A stretch of 64,000 nucleotides of DNA from assembly GCF_900446215.1 (NCBI RefSeq), contig NZ_UAQZ01000001.1, positions 186,001 to 250,000 on the forward strand, written 5' to 3'. The position numbers and the translations under genes were made by a program. The notes beneath the pieces were generated by a model that ran no database searches, was not told where the DNA came from, and saw only the letters and a list, made by a program, of their open reading frames with translations. Below, in pieces: positions 47,177 to 56,681 of this stretch (positions within the stretch are counted from its first letter, which is position 1; every line of letters begins with the position of its first letter). The stretch is from Burkholderia cenocepacia (GTDB lineage Bacteria > Pseudomonadota > Gammaproteobacteria > Burkholderiales > Burkholderiaceae).

Positions 47177-48574
47177 TCAATCGCGCTCGAACAGCGCGAT
47201 CGATTCGACGTGCGACGTATTCGGGAACATGTTCACGACACCGGCGCCCTTCAGCCGGTAGCCGGCCTCGTGCACGAGCAGGCCTGCATCGCGCGCGAGC
47301 GTCGACGGGTTGCACGACACGTACACGATGCGCTTCGGCAGCGGACCTTCGCCGCTCTGCGCGATCTCGGCCAGCGCCTTCGACACCGCGAGCGCGCCTT
47401 CGCGCGGCGGGTCGATCAGGAACTTGTCGAATGCGCCGAGCGCGCGGAGGTCGTCGCCGGTCACTTCGAACAGGTTCCGGCACGCGAACGTCGTATGGCC
47501 GTCGACCCCGTTCTCGCGTGCGTTCGCCAGCGCGCGCGTGGTCAGCGTGTCGCTGCCCTCGATGCCCATCACTTCGCGCGACAGCCGCGCGAGCGGCAGC
47601 GTGAAGTTGCCGATCCCGCAGAACAGGTCGAGCACGCGATCGTCGCGCGACGGCGCGAGCAGGCGCAGCGCGCGGCCCACCAGCACGCGGTTGATCTGGT
47701 GATTGACCTGCGTGAAGTCGGTCGGCTTGAACGGCATGCGGATGCCGAATTCCGGCAGCGTGTAGTCGAGCGACACGTCGAGCGGATAGAACGGCGTCAC
47801 CGTGTCCGGCCCCTTCGGCTGCAACCAGAACTGCACGTTGTGCTCGTCCGCGAACGCGCGCAGCAGCGCTTCGTCGTCCGCATTGATCGGCTCCAGCACG
47901 CGCAGCACGAGCGCGGTGACGGTCGAGCCGACCGCGAGTTCGATCTGCGGCATCCGGTCGCGAATCGACAGTCCCTCGACGAGCCGGCGCAGCGGCACGA
48001 GCATCGCCGACACGTGCGGCGGCAGCACTTCGCAGCTCGTCATGTCGGCGACGTAGCTGCTCTTCTTCTCGTGGAACCCGACCAGCACGCCGCCCTTCTT
48101 CGCGACGTTGCGCACGGTCAGGCGCGCCCGGTAGCGGTAGCCCCACGACGGGCCGTGGATCGGCGCGAACATCGTTTCCGCGCGCAGCTTCGCGAGATGC
48201 CACAGGTTGTCTTCGAGCACGCGTTGCTTGACCGCCACCTGCGCGCGCATGTCGAGATGCTGCATTGAGCAGCCGCCGCAGGTGCCGAAGAATTTGCACT
48301 TCGGCTGCGTGCGCAATACGCTCGGGCGCAGAATGTCGACGACCGTCGCCTGCTCGTAGCTCGGCTTGCGGCGGTAGCTCGAATAAGTCACGCGCTCGCC
48401 CGGCAGCGCGCCTTCGACGAAGATCACCTTGCCCGGCCCGCCGTCCTCGGTCACCGTGCGGCCGACACCGCGCGCTTCCATGTCGAGCGATTCGATCTCG
48501 AGAACCGGGGCGGGCCCGGGCGCGACGGGCGCATTTTTCGATTTGCGCGCAGAAGTGGGGACGGCTTCGGACAC
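47177..48574 (-). CDS. rlmD: 23S rRNA (uracil-1939-C5) methyltransferase RlmD
   Basis: A 465-residue SAM-dependent methyltransferase of the TrmA/RumA group. An N-terminal TRAM domain is followed by cluster cysteines in '[17 protein letters not shown]' and a catalytic '[12 protein letters not shown]' near the C-terminus, with SAM motif '[16 protein letters not shown]'. I choose GTG at 48574 because AGGA lies 8 bases upstream and it gives [14 protein letters not shown], the expected N-terminus; longer in-frame reading adds Arg/Pro-rich residues without homology. Confidence 0.92.
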   Translation of the reverse strand: MSEAVPTSARKSKNAPVAPGPAPVLEIESLDMEARGVGRTVTEDGGPGKVIFVEGALPGERVTYSSYRRKPSYEQATVVDILRPSVLRTQPKCKFFGTCGGCSMQHLDMRAQVAVKQRVLEDNLWHLAKLRAETMFAPIHGPSWGYRYRARLTVRNVAKKGGVLVGFHEKKSSYVADMTSCEVLPPHVSAMLVPLRRLVEGLSIRDRMPQIELAVGSTVTALVLRVLEPINADDEALLRAFADEHNVQFWLQPKGPDTVTPFYPLDVSLDYTLPEFGIRMPFKPTDFTQVNHQINRVLVGRALRLLAPSRDDRVLDLFCGIGNFTLPLARLSREVMGIEGSDTLTTRALANARENGVDGHTTFACRNLFEVTGDDLRALGAFDKFLIDPPREGALAVSKALAEIAQSGEGPLPKRIVYVSCNPSTLARDAGLLVHEAGYRLKGAGVVNMFPNTSHVESIALFERD

Positions 48575-48804
48575 CAGCTTTTCCTGACAAACGTTGAAGA
48601 AGGCGAGATTGTAGACGACGAAAGCCTCCGTCGCGCGCTTTGGATGAGGCAGGCGTCGAACTTGCGCACGGACAGCCCGTGGCGCGACCGGGCGGCCATG
48701 CAATGCGGCTGCGGGATGCGCCTGCGGCAATGCCCGGCCGCAAATCAGCCGGGGCAACGCCCGAGGCCCAAGGCCCGACATTTCGCCCGACAGGAGATTC
48801 GACC

Positions 48805-49659
48805 ATGCGATTGATCGACTGGAACATCCAATGGGGTCGGGACGCGGACGGCGTCGTCGATCTTCCCCGCACCGTCGCGGCCATTCGCGAGCTCGGCGAT
48901 TTCGACGTGCTGTGCCTGCAGGAAGTCACGCGCGGCTTCGACGCACTGCCCGGCCGGCCGGGCCCCGACCAGTTCGGCGAACTCGCCGCGCTGCTGCCCG
49001 GCTATACGGTCGTCGACGCGATCGGCGCCGACCTGCCGGCCATCCGGCCGGGCGCACCGCGCCGCCAGTTCGGCAACGCCATCGCGACAAGGCTGCCGGT
49101 CGGGCGCGTGCTGCGCCAGTCGCTGCCGTGGCCGGCCGACGCCGGCGCGCCGTCGATGCCGCGCGTCGCGCTCGACATCGAGTTGCAGGCGCCGTTCGGG
49201 CCGTTGCGCGTGGTCACCACGCATCTGGAGTATTACTCGGCGCGCCAGCGGCTCGCGCAGGTCGACGCGCTGCGCGACCGGCATCGCGAGGCCTGTGCGC
49301 ACGCGACCCACCCGGCCCGCGCCGAAACCGCCGAGGGGCCGTTCAGCGCGACCGGACAGCCACGCGATGCGATCGTCTGCGGCGATTTCAACAGTGCATT
49401 CGGCAGCGACGCATACCGGCGCTTCCTGGCGCCGCTTGCCGACGCGCCGGATTTCATCGACGCGTGGGTTGCGCGGCACCCCGGCCGCACGCCGCCGCCG
49501 ACGGCCGGCGTCTACGATACGGTGCAATGGTCGGACGGGCCGCTCGCGTGCGATTTCGTGTTCGTGACCGACACGCTGTTGCCGCGCGTCACCCGCTGCG
49601 AGATCGACGGTAACGTGCGCGCGTCCGATCACCAGCCGGTGCTGCTCGACCTCGGCTGA
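48805..49659 (+). CDS. Endonuclease/exonuclease/phosphatase family protein
   Basis: A 284-residue metal-dependent phosphoesterase. The family landmarks are present in order: 'IDWNIQWG' (Asn), '[10 protein letters not shown]' (metal-binding Glu), '[11 protein letters not shown]' (His), '[12 protein letters not shown]' (Asp-x-Asn) and '[12 protein letters not shown]' (Asp-His). Substrates in this superfamily range from DNA to lipid and nucleotide phosphoesters, so the target is unknown. CAGGAGA lies 8 bases in front of the ATG. Confidence 0.85.
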   Translation: MRLIDWNIQWGRDADGVVDLPRTVAAIRELGDFDVLCLQEVTRGFDALPGRPGPDQFGELAALLPGYTVVDAIGADLPAIRPGAPRRQFGNAIATRLPVGRVLRQSLPWPADAGAPSMPRVALDIELQAPFGPLRVVTTHLEYYSARQRLAQVDALRDRHREACAHATHPARAETAEGPFSATGQPRDAIVCGDFNSAFGSDAYRRFLAPLADAPDFIDAWVARHPGRTPPPTAGVYDTVQWSDGPLACDFVFVTDTLLPRVTRCEIDGNVRASDHQPVLLDLG

Positions 49660-49689
49660 TCGGGCTGGCCGCGGCGCGGCCTGTCCGCG

Positions 49690-50466
49690 CTACGCGTCGA
49701 AGCCGGCCAGGTATTCGACCCAGTGTGGCGCCGGTTCCAGCGCAAGCGCGTTCTTCACGAGCAGGATCTCGTCCGCGTACTCGCTCGGCGTCAGGCCGCC
49801 GCGCATCAACTGGAACCGGCAATACAGCAGGTAGGTATTGACGACGTCGGTTTCGCAGTAGTTGCGGATTTCCTCGATTCGCCCGTCCTGGAACGCCGGC
49901 CATACCTGGCTGCCGTCCATCCCGAGCTTGCCCGGAAAGCCGCACAGCTTCGCGAGCGCGTCGAGCGGCGCATTGGCGCGCGCCTGATACATCGCGAGCA
50001 CGTCCATCAGGTCGGTATGCCGCGAGTGATAGCGCGAGATGTAGTTGTTCCACTTGAACTCGCGGTCGTCCTCGCCGAGATCCCAGTAGCGGGTGGCGGG
50101 AATGCCGTGCACGAGCGCGCGGTAATGGAGCACCGGCAGATCGAAGCCACCGCCGTTCCACGACACGAGCTGCGGCGTGTATTTCTCGATTACGCGGTAG
50201 AACGACTGGATCAGCGTGGCTTCGTTGTCCTGCGGCGTGCCGAGCGAGCGCACGCGAAAACCGTTGTTGTCGCGGAACACGCACGAAATCGCCGCGATCC
50301 GCTGCAGGTGATGCGGCAGGAAATCACTGCCGGTCTTCTCGCGGCGTGCGGCGAATGCATGCTCGGCCACCGCGGCATCGTCGAGCGTCGCGGGCAGGTC
50401 TTCCAGACGGCGAATGCCGTCGACATCGGGAATCGTCTCGATGTCAAAAACGAGAATCGGAGTCAT
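49690..50466 (-). CDS. 3'-5' exonuclease, DEDD-type (predicted polymerase B-like exonuclease)
   Basis: A 258-residue protein with the DEDD exonuclease pattern: 'LVFDIETIPD' (Asp, Glu), 'LVSWNGGGFDLPVL' (Asp) and 'YCETDVVNTYLLYCRF' (Asp). It resembles the stand-alone exonuclease domain of family-B DNA polymerases. The substrate is unknown. It starts 3 bases after the rpoS stop on the same strand. Confidence 0.83.
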   Translation of the reverse strand: MTPILVFDIETIPDVDGIRRLEDLPATLDDAAVAEHAFAARREKTGSDFLPHHLQRIAAISCVFRDNNGFRVRSLGTPQDNEATLIQSFYRVIEKYTPQLVSWNGGGFDLPVLHYRALVHGIPATRYWDLGEDDREFKWNNYISRYHSRHTDLMDVLAMYQARANAPLDALAKLCGFPGKLGMDGSQVWPAFQDGRIEEIRNYCETDVVNTYLLYCRFQLMRGGLTPSEYADEILLVKNALALEPAPHWVEYLAGFDA

Positions 50467-50469
50467 CAG

Positions 50470-51558
50470 TTACAGAACGGCGTCCTTGCGCACGCCGTTG
50501 GAGGCAAAGAACCGCTTGAGGCGCACCAGCGCTTCCTGCTGGATCTGCCGCACGCGCTCGCGCGTGAGCCCCATCTCGTCGGCGAGCTCCTCGAGCGTCG
50601 CCGGTTCGATGTGGTTCAGGCCGAAGCGGCGCTCGATCACGTGCCGGTGCTTGTCGGACAGCCGCGACAGCCACGCGCGCGTCAGCGTTTCGAGCTCGCG
50701 GTGCTGCACCTCGGCGTCGGGCGACTGGCTCTGGTCGTCGGGCAGCAGGTCGAGCAGGCTGCTCGCGGGATCGAGGTCGAGCGGCGCGTCGAGCGACGCC
50801 GTGTGTTCGTTGAGCGCGAGGATATCGGTGACTTCCTCGGCGGTCTTGCCGGTGAGATAGGCGATGTCGTCGATGCTGGCTTCGCGGCGTTCGGCCGCCT
50901 CGCCCGTCGACATCGAATTCTTTTCGAGGTGGCGCTTCGCGCGCAGCACCTGGTTCAGTTCGCGGATCACGTGCACGGGCAGGCGCACCGTGCGGGCCTG
51001 GTTCATGATCGCCCGCTCGATGCTCTGCCGGATCCACCACGTCGCGTAGGTCGAGAAGCGAAAACCGCGCGTCGGGTCGAATTTCTCGATCGCGTGCATC
51101 AGGCCGAGGTTGCCTTCCTCGATCAGGTCGAGCAGCGGCACGCCGCGGTTCAGGTACCCCTTCGCGATACTGACGACGAGACGCAGGTTGCGCTCGATCA
51201 TCACCTGCCGCGCCTCGAATTCGCCGGCCTTCGCAAGACGCGAATAGCGCTGCTCTTCCTCGACGGTCAGCAGCGGCTTCACGCTGATGCGGTTCAGGTA
51301 ATGCTGGATCGTGTCGGCCGTGAGTTCGGCCTGCAGCAGCGTGCGGAAATCGTCGACGTCGGGTGCGGCTTCCTGACGGCCTTCGCGCTCGTCGTCGCCA
51401 CCTTCGGCCTCGGCGTCGCGTGCCTCGAGATCACGTTCGTTTTCCGCGACGTCGTCTTCGTCGTCCGTCGAAGCACCCACTCGCCCCACCGATGCTTGCG
51501 TGGCACGACTGATCTTCTCAGACTCGGCTTGCGGCTCGTGGCGCTTCGATTTCGGCAT
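50470..51558 (-). CDS. rpoS: RNA polymerase sigma factor RpoS
   Basis: A 362-residue stationary-phase sigma factor. Region 1.2 to 2.4 is seen in 'DTIQHYLNRISVKPLLTVEEEQRYSRLAKAG' (landmark), 'GLMHAIEKFDPTRGFRFSTYATWWIRQSIERAI' and region 4 in 'HRHVIERRFGLNHIEPATLEELADEMGLTRERVRQIQQEAL'. The N-terminal extension of about 70 residues is acidic and longer than in E. coli RpoS (330 residues). The position behind nlpD is the classic one. Confidence 0.95.
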   Translation of the reverse strand: MPKSKRHEPQAESEKISRATQASVGRVGASTDDEDDVAENERDLEARDAEAEGGDDEREGRQEAAPDVDDFRTLLQAELTADTIQHYLNRISVKPLLTVEEEQRYSRLAKAGEFEARQVMIERNLRLVVSIAKGYLNRGVPLLDLIEEGNLGLMHAIEKFDPTRGFRFSTYATWWIRQSIERAIMNQARTVRLPVHVIRELNQVLRAKRHLEKNSMSTGEAAERREASIDDIAYLTGKTAEEVTDILALNEHTASLDAPLDLDPASSLLDLLPDDQSQSPDAEVQHRELETLTRAWLSRLSDKHRHVIERRFGLNHIEPATLEELADEMGLTRERVRQIQQEALVRLKRFFASNGVRKDAVL

Positions 51559-51569
51559 GGTCGTCTCGG

Positions 51570-52460
51570 TTATTGAGGCGGCAAATACTTCAGCGGATCG
51601 ACAGGCTTACCCTGCCGGCGAACCTCGAAATGCAGCATCACGCGGTCGGCATCGCTGTTACCCATCTCGGCGATCTTCTGCCCCTTCGTTACCGCGTCCC
51701 CCTCTTTTACCATCAAAGCGCGATTGTGTGCATACGCCGTGAGGTAAGTTGCATCGTGCTTGATGATAATGAGGTTGCCGTAACCACGCAGACCGTTGCC
51801 GGAGTAAACGACGCGGCCGTCCGCCGCCGCCTTCACGGCCTCGCCGGCCGTCCCGCCGATATTGACACCCTTGTTCTTCGCGTCGTCGAACCCGTTCAGC
51901 ACGGGGCCGCGCGCGGGCCACGCGAACGTCACGGGGCCGCTCGGCGCCGCGGCCGTATCGCTCGACCCGGTTGCCGCAGCCGGCGGCGTGGCGGCCAGCG
52001 CCGACGACGTGCCGGCAGCCGGCGCGGCCGGACCGCTGCTCAGCGGCGCCGTCGCGACCGCGCCACCGACGATCGGCGCGGCGGCCGGCGCACCCGCGAC
52101 CGCGGCGCCGCCCGGCGGCGCCACGCGCAGCAGCTGGTCGACTTCGATCTGGTTCGGGTTCGCCAGGTTGTTCCACGACGCGATGTCGCGATAGTTCTGC
52201 CCGTTCTCGAGCGCAATCCGGTACAGCGTGTCGCCCGGCTTCACACGATAGAAGCCAGGCGGCGGCGGGCCGAGCGGCACCGCGGGCTGCGCGGTGGCGG
52301 TCGTGCCGAGCGACCCGGAGCGGTCGACGACGGGCGCGTTGTCGAGCCGCGTCGCACAGGCGGCCAGTAGCGTGGAGAACGCAGCCACACAGATCGCGCG
52401 CTGGGCGAGCGTGAGCGGTTCCCGGGATCGGTTGTTTTGCATCGCGCGCAACATACTCAT
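51570..52460 (-). CDS. nlpD: NlpD-like LysM/LytM lipoprotein (amidase activator type)
   Basis: A 296-residue lipoprotein. The lipobox LLAAC places the lipidated cysteine at residue 35. A LysM peptidoglycan-binding motif is at about residues 66-110 ('GFYRVKPGDTLYRIALENGQNYRDIASWNN' in part). The C-terminal LytM/M23-like domain has 'YAHNRALMVKEGDAVTKGQKI' and 'DRVMLHFEVRRQGKPVDPL'. The first metal-binding positions are replaced: 'KNKGVNIG' stands where active LytM has His-Xaa-Gly-Xaa-Asp, and MLH replaces HLH. It is therefore probably a catalytically dead amidase activator, as in E. coli NlpD. The start is uncertain among several ATGs and a TTG near 52460. Confidence 0.85.
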   Translation of the reverse strand: MSMLRAMQNNRSREPLTLAQRAICVAAFSTLLAACATRLDNAPVVDRSGSLGTTATAQPAVPLGPPPPGFYRVKPGDTLYRIALENGQNYRDIASWNNLANPNQIEVDQLLRVAPPGGAAVAGAPAAAPIVGGAVATAPLSSGPAAPAAGTSSALAATPPAAATGSSDTAAAPSGPVTFAWPARGPVLNGFDDAKNKGVNIGGTAGEAVKAAADGRVVYSGNGLRGYGNLIIIKHDATYLTAYAHNRALMVKEGDAVTKGQKIAEMGNSDADRVMLHFEVRRQGKPVDPLKYLPPQ

Positions 52461-52465
52461 CGGTT

Positions 52466-53398
52466 TCAAATCACTCCGGATTTTAAAGGGACAAAGAAAA
52501 CGCGATCAAGCCGGGACTCTCGCCATTGCGCGTGCGCGACGCGCTCGACGAGCGTGAGCACCTGGTGCTGCCCGCTCTGCGCGCCGACCGGCGCGACGAG
52601 CCGCCCGCCGATCGCGAGCTGCTCGAGCAGCGCCTGCGGCACGTCGAGCCCCGCCGCCGCGATCACGATCGCGTCGAACGGGGCCGCGGACGGCAGGCCG
52701 ACACGCCCGTCGCCATAGTGCAGACGGATGTTCGGCACGCGCAGCGGCCGCAGGTTCAGCTTCGCGCGCTCATACAGCGGCTTGATGCGTTCAATCGAAT
52801 ACACGTCGCGTGCCACGTGGCTCAGCACGGCGGCCTGATAGCCGCAGCCCGTGCCGATCTCGAGCACGCGCTCGAGTGTGCGGCCGGCCATCGCGAGCTC
52901 GATCATGCGCGCGACGACCGACGGCTTTGAAATGGTTTGCTGATGGCCGATCGGCAGCGCCGAATCCTCGTAGGCCTGCGTCGCGAGCCCCGGATCTACG
53001 AACAGGTGGCGCGGCACCGCGGCCATCGCGTCCAGCACGCGCGTATCGGTCACGCCGTTCGCGCGCAGGCGTTCGACCATCCGCTCGCGCACACGTTCCG
53101 ACGTGAGGGCGAACGCGCCGGCCGGCGCGATCGTGGGCGCAGCCGGCTTCGGCAGCGCTGGCTTGAGCACGGTCGGCTTCGGCGCGGTCGCCGGTTTCGC
53201 GGCGCCGATACCCGGCAGCGGCGCCCGCACGGCGGCCGGCTTCACCGCAACCGGTTTCAGCACGGCTGCGGGTTTGTCGGCGGCCTTCGGCACCGCGCCC
53301 GCCGCCTGGCGTTCACCGGCCCGACCGTCCGACTTGCGTGGCGCTCGCTTGAGATCTTCGAGCGCGAGCGGGAACCGCTTCGCGCGCTCGCCGCTCAT
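52466..53398 (-). CDS. pcm: Protein-L-isoaspartate O-methyltransferase, N-terminally extended
   Basis: A 310-residue repair methyltransferase. The catalytic core (from about residue 97) has '[21 protein letters not shown]' and the SAM motif '[16 protein letters not shown]'. About 95 residues precede it that are mostly Ala, Pro, Lys and Val in irregular KPA/KPAV repeats, which is unusual, since E. coli Pcm has 208 residues. It overlaps the surE stop by 4 bases (ATGA) and is followed by nlpD within a few bases. The start at 53398 is preferred over one 9 codons upstream. Confidence 0.9.
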   Translation of the reverse strand: MSGERAKRFPLALEDLKRAPRKSDGRAGERQAAGAVPKAADKPAAVLKPVAVKPAAVRAPLPGIGAAKPATAPKPTVLKPALPKPAAPTIAPAGAFALTSERVRERMVERLRANGVTDTRVLDAMAAVPRHLFVDPGLATQAYEDSALPIGHQQTISKPSVVARMIELAMAGRTLERVLEIGTGCGYQAAVLSHVARDVYSIERIKPLYERAKLNLRPLRVPNIRLHYGDGRVGLPSAAPFDAIVIAAAGLDVPQALLEQLAIGGRLVAPVGAQSGQHQVLTLVERVAHAQWRESRLDRVFFVPLKSGVI

Positions 53399-54156
53399 GA
53401 AGCCCGCCCTCCGGCGCGCACCCATTCGCGCGTCGCGGGCAGCATCTGCGTATGCGTGAGATCGAGCTGCAGCGGCGTGATCGACACGAAACCGTTTGCG
53501 ACGGCGTGAAAATCGGTGCCCTCGCTGGCGTCCAGCGCGTCGCCCGCGGCACCGATCCAGTAGATCGGCTCGCCGCGCGGGTCGGTCTGGCGGATCACCG
53601 GCTGCGACGGATGACGCTTGCCGAGGCGCGTAACCTTCCAGCCCTTCAGCTCGTCGTACGGCAGGTTCGGAATATTGACGTTCAACAGCGGGTTGCCCGG
53701 CAGCGGGTGCGCGAGGTAATGCGCGACGATTTCCGCGGCGACGCGCGCGGCGTCCGGCAGCTGGGCCCAGCCCTTGTCGACCAGCGAGAACGCAATCGCC
53801 GGCACACCGAACATGATGCCCTCGGTGGCGGCTGCAACTGTCCCCGAATAGAGCGTGTCTTCGCCCATGTTCTGGCCGTTGTTGATGCCGGATACGACGA
53901 TGTCGGGCCTCTCATCGGCCATCCCCGTCAGCGCGACGTGCACCGAATCGGTCGGCGTGCCGTTCACGTAGAAGAAACCCGTACCCGCTGCGCGCTGCAC
54001 CGACAGCGGCCGCGACAACGTGAGGGAGTTCGACGCGCCGCTGCAGTTCTGCTCGGGCGCGATCACCGTGAGCTCGGCCAGCGGCTGCAGCGCTTCGCTG
54101 AGCGCGGCGAGACCGGGGGCGAGATAGCCGTCGTCGTTGCTGAGTAGGATTCGCAT
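53395..54156 (-). CDS. surE: 5'/3'-nucleotidase SurE
   Basis: A 253-residue phosphatase. The metal-binding Asp pair is in '[10 protein letters not shown]' at residues 8 and 9; '[15 protein letters not shown]' and '[26 protein letters not shown]' are family landmarks. It removes phosphate from nucleoside monophosphates and short oligonucleotides. The cluster surE-pcm-nlpD-rpoS has the same order as in E. coli. Confidence 0.95.
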   Translation of the reverse strand: MRILLSNDDGYLAPGLAALSEALQPLAELTVIAPEQNCSGASNSLTLSRPLSVQRAAGTGFFYVNGTPTDSVHVALTGMADERPDIVVSGINNGQNMGEDTLYSGTVAAATEGIMFGVPAIAFSLVDKGWAQLPDAARVAAEIVAHYLAHPLPGNPLLNVNIPNLPYDELKGWKVTRLGKRHPSQPVIRQTDPRGEPIYWIGAAGDALDASEGTDFHAVANGFVSITPLQLDLTHTQMLPATREWVRAGGRAS

Positions 54157-54377
54157 CCGGCGATTGTAACCGAGGAAAGATGGCGCGAGAGCGACAGTCC
54201 GGCGGCCGCGGACGGGTGGGTAGACGCATGGGCGCACGATGCGCCGCCGCATCGTGCGGCGGCATTCCATGCGCCGGGGAAAACACCGGGTCGCCGGGGT
54301 TTTTCGCCCCGACGAACGACTCGTCGGAAAAGGCGTCCGTCGGGCGGCCCGGTGCAAGGCGCCAGGCCGCGGGGCAC

Positions 54378-55583
54378 TCAGATCGCGCCCGCCTCGCGCA
54401 GCGCGGCAATCGCCTGCGCGTCGTAGCCGAGGCCGCGCAGCACCTCGTCGGTGTGCTCGCCGAGCTCGGGCCCGAGCCAGCGCGTTTCGCCCGGCGTGTC
54501 CGACAGCTTCGGCGTGATGTTCGGCAGCGGAATGTCGGTGCCGTCGGCCAGCTTGAAACGCTGGATCATCTGGCGCGCGACGAACTGCGGATCGGTGAAC
54601 ATGTCGGCGGCGCTGTAGATGCGCCCGGCCGGCACGTCGGCCGCATTCAGCACGGCGAGCGCCTCTTCGATCGTGCGCGGCGCGAGCCACGCGGCGATCG
54701 CGTCGTCGATTTCCTGCGTGCGCGGCACGCGCCCGTCGTTTTGCGCGAGCGCGGGATCGTCGGCGAGGTCGTCGCGCTCGATCGCCTTCATCAGCCGCTT
54801 GAAGATCGGATCGCTGTTGCCGCCGATCACGATGCTGCCGTCGCGGCATGCATACGTATTCGACGGCACGATACCCGGCAGCGACGCGCCGGTGCGCTCG
54901 CGCACCATCCCGTACACGCCGTACTCGGGCACCACGCTTTCCATCATGTTGAAGACGGCTTCATACAGTGCAACGTCGACCACCTGCCCCGCGCCGCCGT
55001 TGACCTTGCGGTGATGGAGCGCCATCAGCGCGCCGATCACGCCGTGCAGCGCGGCGATCGAGTCGCCGATCGAGATGCCGATGCGCGGCGGCGGCAGATC
55101 CGGATAGCCGGTGATGTGGCGCAGCCCGCCCATCGATTCGGCGATCGCGCCGAAGCCGGGCCGGTCGCGGTACGGGCCCGTCTGCCCGTAGCCGGACAGG
55201 CGCACCATCACGAGGCCCGGATTGTCGGCCGACAGCACGTCGTAGCCGAGCCCGAGCTTTTCGAGCAGGCCCGGGCGGAAGTTCTCGATCACGATGTCGG
55301 CCTCGCTTGCGAGCTGCCGCGCGATCGCCTTGCCGGCGTCGGCCTTCAGGTTCAGCGTGACCGATTTCTTGTTGCGCGCCTGCACGGACCACCACAGCGA
55401 CGTGCCGCCCTGCTCCGGATGGAGCTTGCGCCACTTGCGCAGCGGGTCGCCGCCGTTCGGATCCTCGATCTTGATCACTTCCGCGCCGAATTCGGCGAAC
55501 AGCCGCGACGCGAACGGCCCCGCGATCAGCGTTCCGAATTCGAGCACTTTGACGCCCGCGAGCGGGCCCTGGCTGGTGCTCAT
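54378..55583 (-). CDS. CaiB/BaiF-type class III CoA-transferase
   Basis: A 401-residue family III CoA-transferase. The catalytic aspartate is D174 in '[12 protein letters not shown]'; the opening '[33 protein letters not shown]' and '[12 protein letters not shown]' are typical. Such enzymes move CoA between carboxylic acids (carnitine, formate/oxalate, succinate types); the substrate cannot be inferred. The ATG at 55583 follows GGGAG by 5 bases. It is flanked by surE and recR with no functional link that I can see. Confidence 0.87.
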   Translation of the reverse strand: MSTSQGPLAGVKVLEFGTLIAGPFASRLFAEFGAEVIKIEDPNGGDPLRKWRKLHPEQGGTSLWWSVQARNKKSVTLNLKADAGKAIARQLASEADIVIENFRPGLLEKLGLGYDVLSADNPGLVMVRLSGYGQTGPYRDRPGFGAIAESMGGLRHITGYPDLPPPRIGISIGDSIAALHGVIGALMALHHRKVNGGAGQVVDVALYEAVFNMMESVVPEYGVYGMVRERTGASLPGIVPSNTYACRDGSIVIGGNSDPIFKRLMKAIERDDLADDPALAQNDGRVPRTQEIDDAIAAWLAPRTIEEALAVLNAADVPAGRIYSAADMFTDPQFVARQMIQRFKLADGTDIPLPNITPKLSDTPGETRWLGPELGEHTDEVLRGLGYDAQAIAALREAGAI

Positions 55584-55631
55584 GTGTCTCCCTGGCATGA
55601 GGAACGGCGCCGCCCGCAGGCGGCGCCCGGC

Positions 55632-56228
55632 TTACATCGTGCGGCGGTCGAGCATCGCGCGGGCGATGGTGCCCGCGTCGACGTACTCGAGCTCGCCGCC
55701 CACCGGCACGCCGCGCGCGAGGCGCGTGACCGCCAGCCCGCGCGCCTTGAGCGTCTGGCCGAGGTAGTGGGCGGTGGCTTCGCCTTCGTTCGTGAAGTTG
55801 GTCGCGAGCACGACTTCCTTGACGACGCCGTCGGACGCGCGCCGCACGAGGCGGTCGAAATGGATTTCCTTCGGGCCGATCCCGTCGAGCGGGCTCAGTC
55901 GCCCCATCAGCACGAAATACAACCCGCGGTAGGTCATCGTCTGCTCGAGCATGATCTGGTCGGCAGGCGTCTCGACGACGCACAGCAGCGTCGGATCACG
56001 CTCCTCGTCGCTGCAGACCTCGCAGATCTGCGCTTCGGTGAACGTGTTGCACTTCTCGCAGTGCTGCAGGTGCTCGGTCGCGAACAGCAGCGACCGGCCG
56101 AGCCGCTCCGCGCCCTCACGGTCGTGCTGCATCAGGTGAACCGCCATGCGCTGCGCGGATTTCGGCCCGACGCCGGGCAGCACGCGCAACGCTTCGACGA
56201 GGGCGGACAGGGCGGACGGCTGTTTCAT
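55632..56228 (-). CDS. recR: Recombination protein RecR
   Basis: A 198-residue repair protein of the RecFOR pathway. A helix-hairpin-helix at the N-terminus ('[19 protein letters not shown]') is followed by the C4 zinc finger ('[16 protein letters not shown]') and a Toprim domain. It lies directly after ybaB and dnaX on the same strand, the conserved dnaX-ybaB-recR group. Confidence 0.96.
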   Translation of the reverse strand: MKQPSALSALVEALRVLPGVGPKSAQRMAVHLMQHDREGAERLGRSLLFATEHLQHCEKCNTFTEAQICEVCSDEERDPTLLCVVETPADQIMLEQTMTYRGLYFVLMGRLSPLDGIGPKEIHFDRLVRRASDGVVKEVVLATNFTNEGEATAHYLGQTLKARGLAVTRLARGVPVGGELEYVDAGTIARAMLDRRTM

Positions 56229-56259
56229 ACGGCGGCAAACAGTGGCAAGGACGCCGCGT

Positions 56260-56586
56260 TCAGAACGGCAGCTTGAAGCCCGGGGGCAGCGGCAGGCCCG
56301 ACGTCATGCCGCTCATCTTTTCCTGCGACGTGGCTTCGGCCTTGCGCACCGCGTCGTTGAACGCAGCGGCGACGAGATCCTCGAGCATGTCCTTGTCGTC
56401 CGCGAGCAGGCTCGGGTCGATCGACACGCGGCGCACTTCGTTGCGGCACGTCATCGTCACCTTGACGAGGCCGGCGCCCGACTGCCCTTCGACTTCGATG
56501 AGCGCAAGCTGCTCCTGCATCTTCTTCATGTTTTCCTGCATTTGCTGCGCTTGCTTCATCAGTCCGGCGAGGTTGCCTTTCAACAT
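56260..56586 (-). CDS. ybaB: Nucleoid-associated protein, YbaB/EbfC family
   Basis: A 108-residue DNA-binding protein. The helical arm '[20 protein letters not shown]' and '[18 protein letters not shown]' fit the EbfC fold, a dimer that grips DNA. The ATG at 56586 follows AAGGAGTATTCCC. The gene sits between dnaX and recR in most bacteria. Confidence 0.93.
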   Translation of the reverse strand: MLKGNLAGLMKQAQQMQENMKKMQEQLALIEVEGQSGAGLVKVTMTCRNEVRRVSIDPSLLADDKDMLEDLVAAAFNDAVRKAEATSQEKMSGMTSGLPLPPGFKLPF

Positions 56587-56681
56587 GGGAATACTCCTTC
56601 TTGATCGTGTGAAAACCGGCACGCGGCGCGTGCCGGCCAATGTGTGCGGGGCGTGATTGTGCCTGTCGCGGGGCGCTCAGT

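Noticed and set aside
54233..54257. 10 bp hairpin GCACGATGCG/CGCATCGTGC between surE and the CoA-transferase gene as terminator
   Set aside because: There is no T-run on either side; it may be a structure but not a standard terminator.
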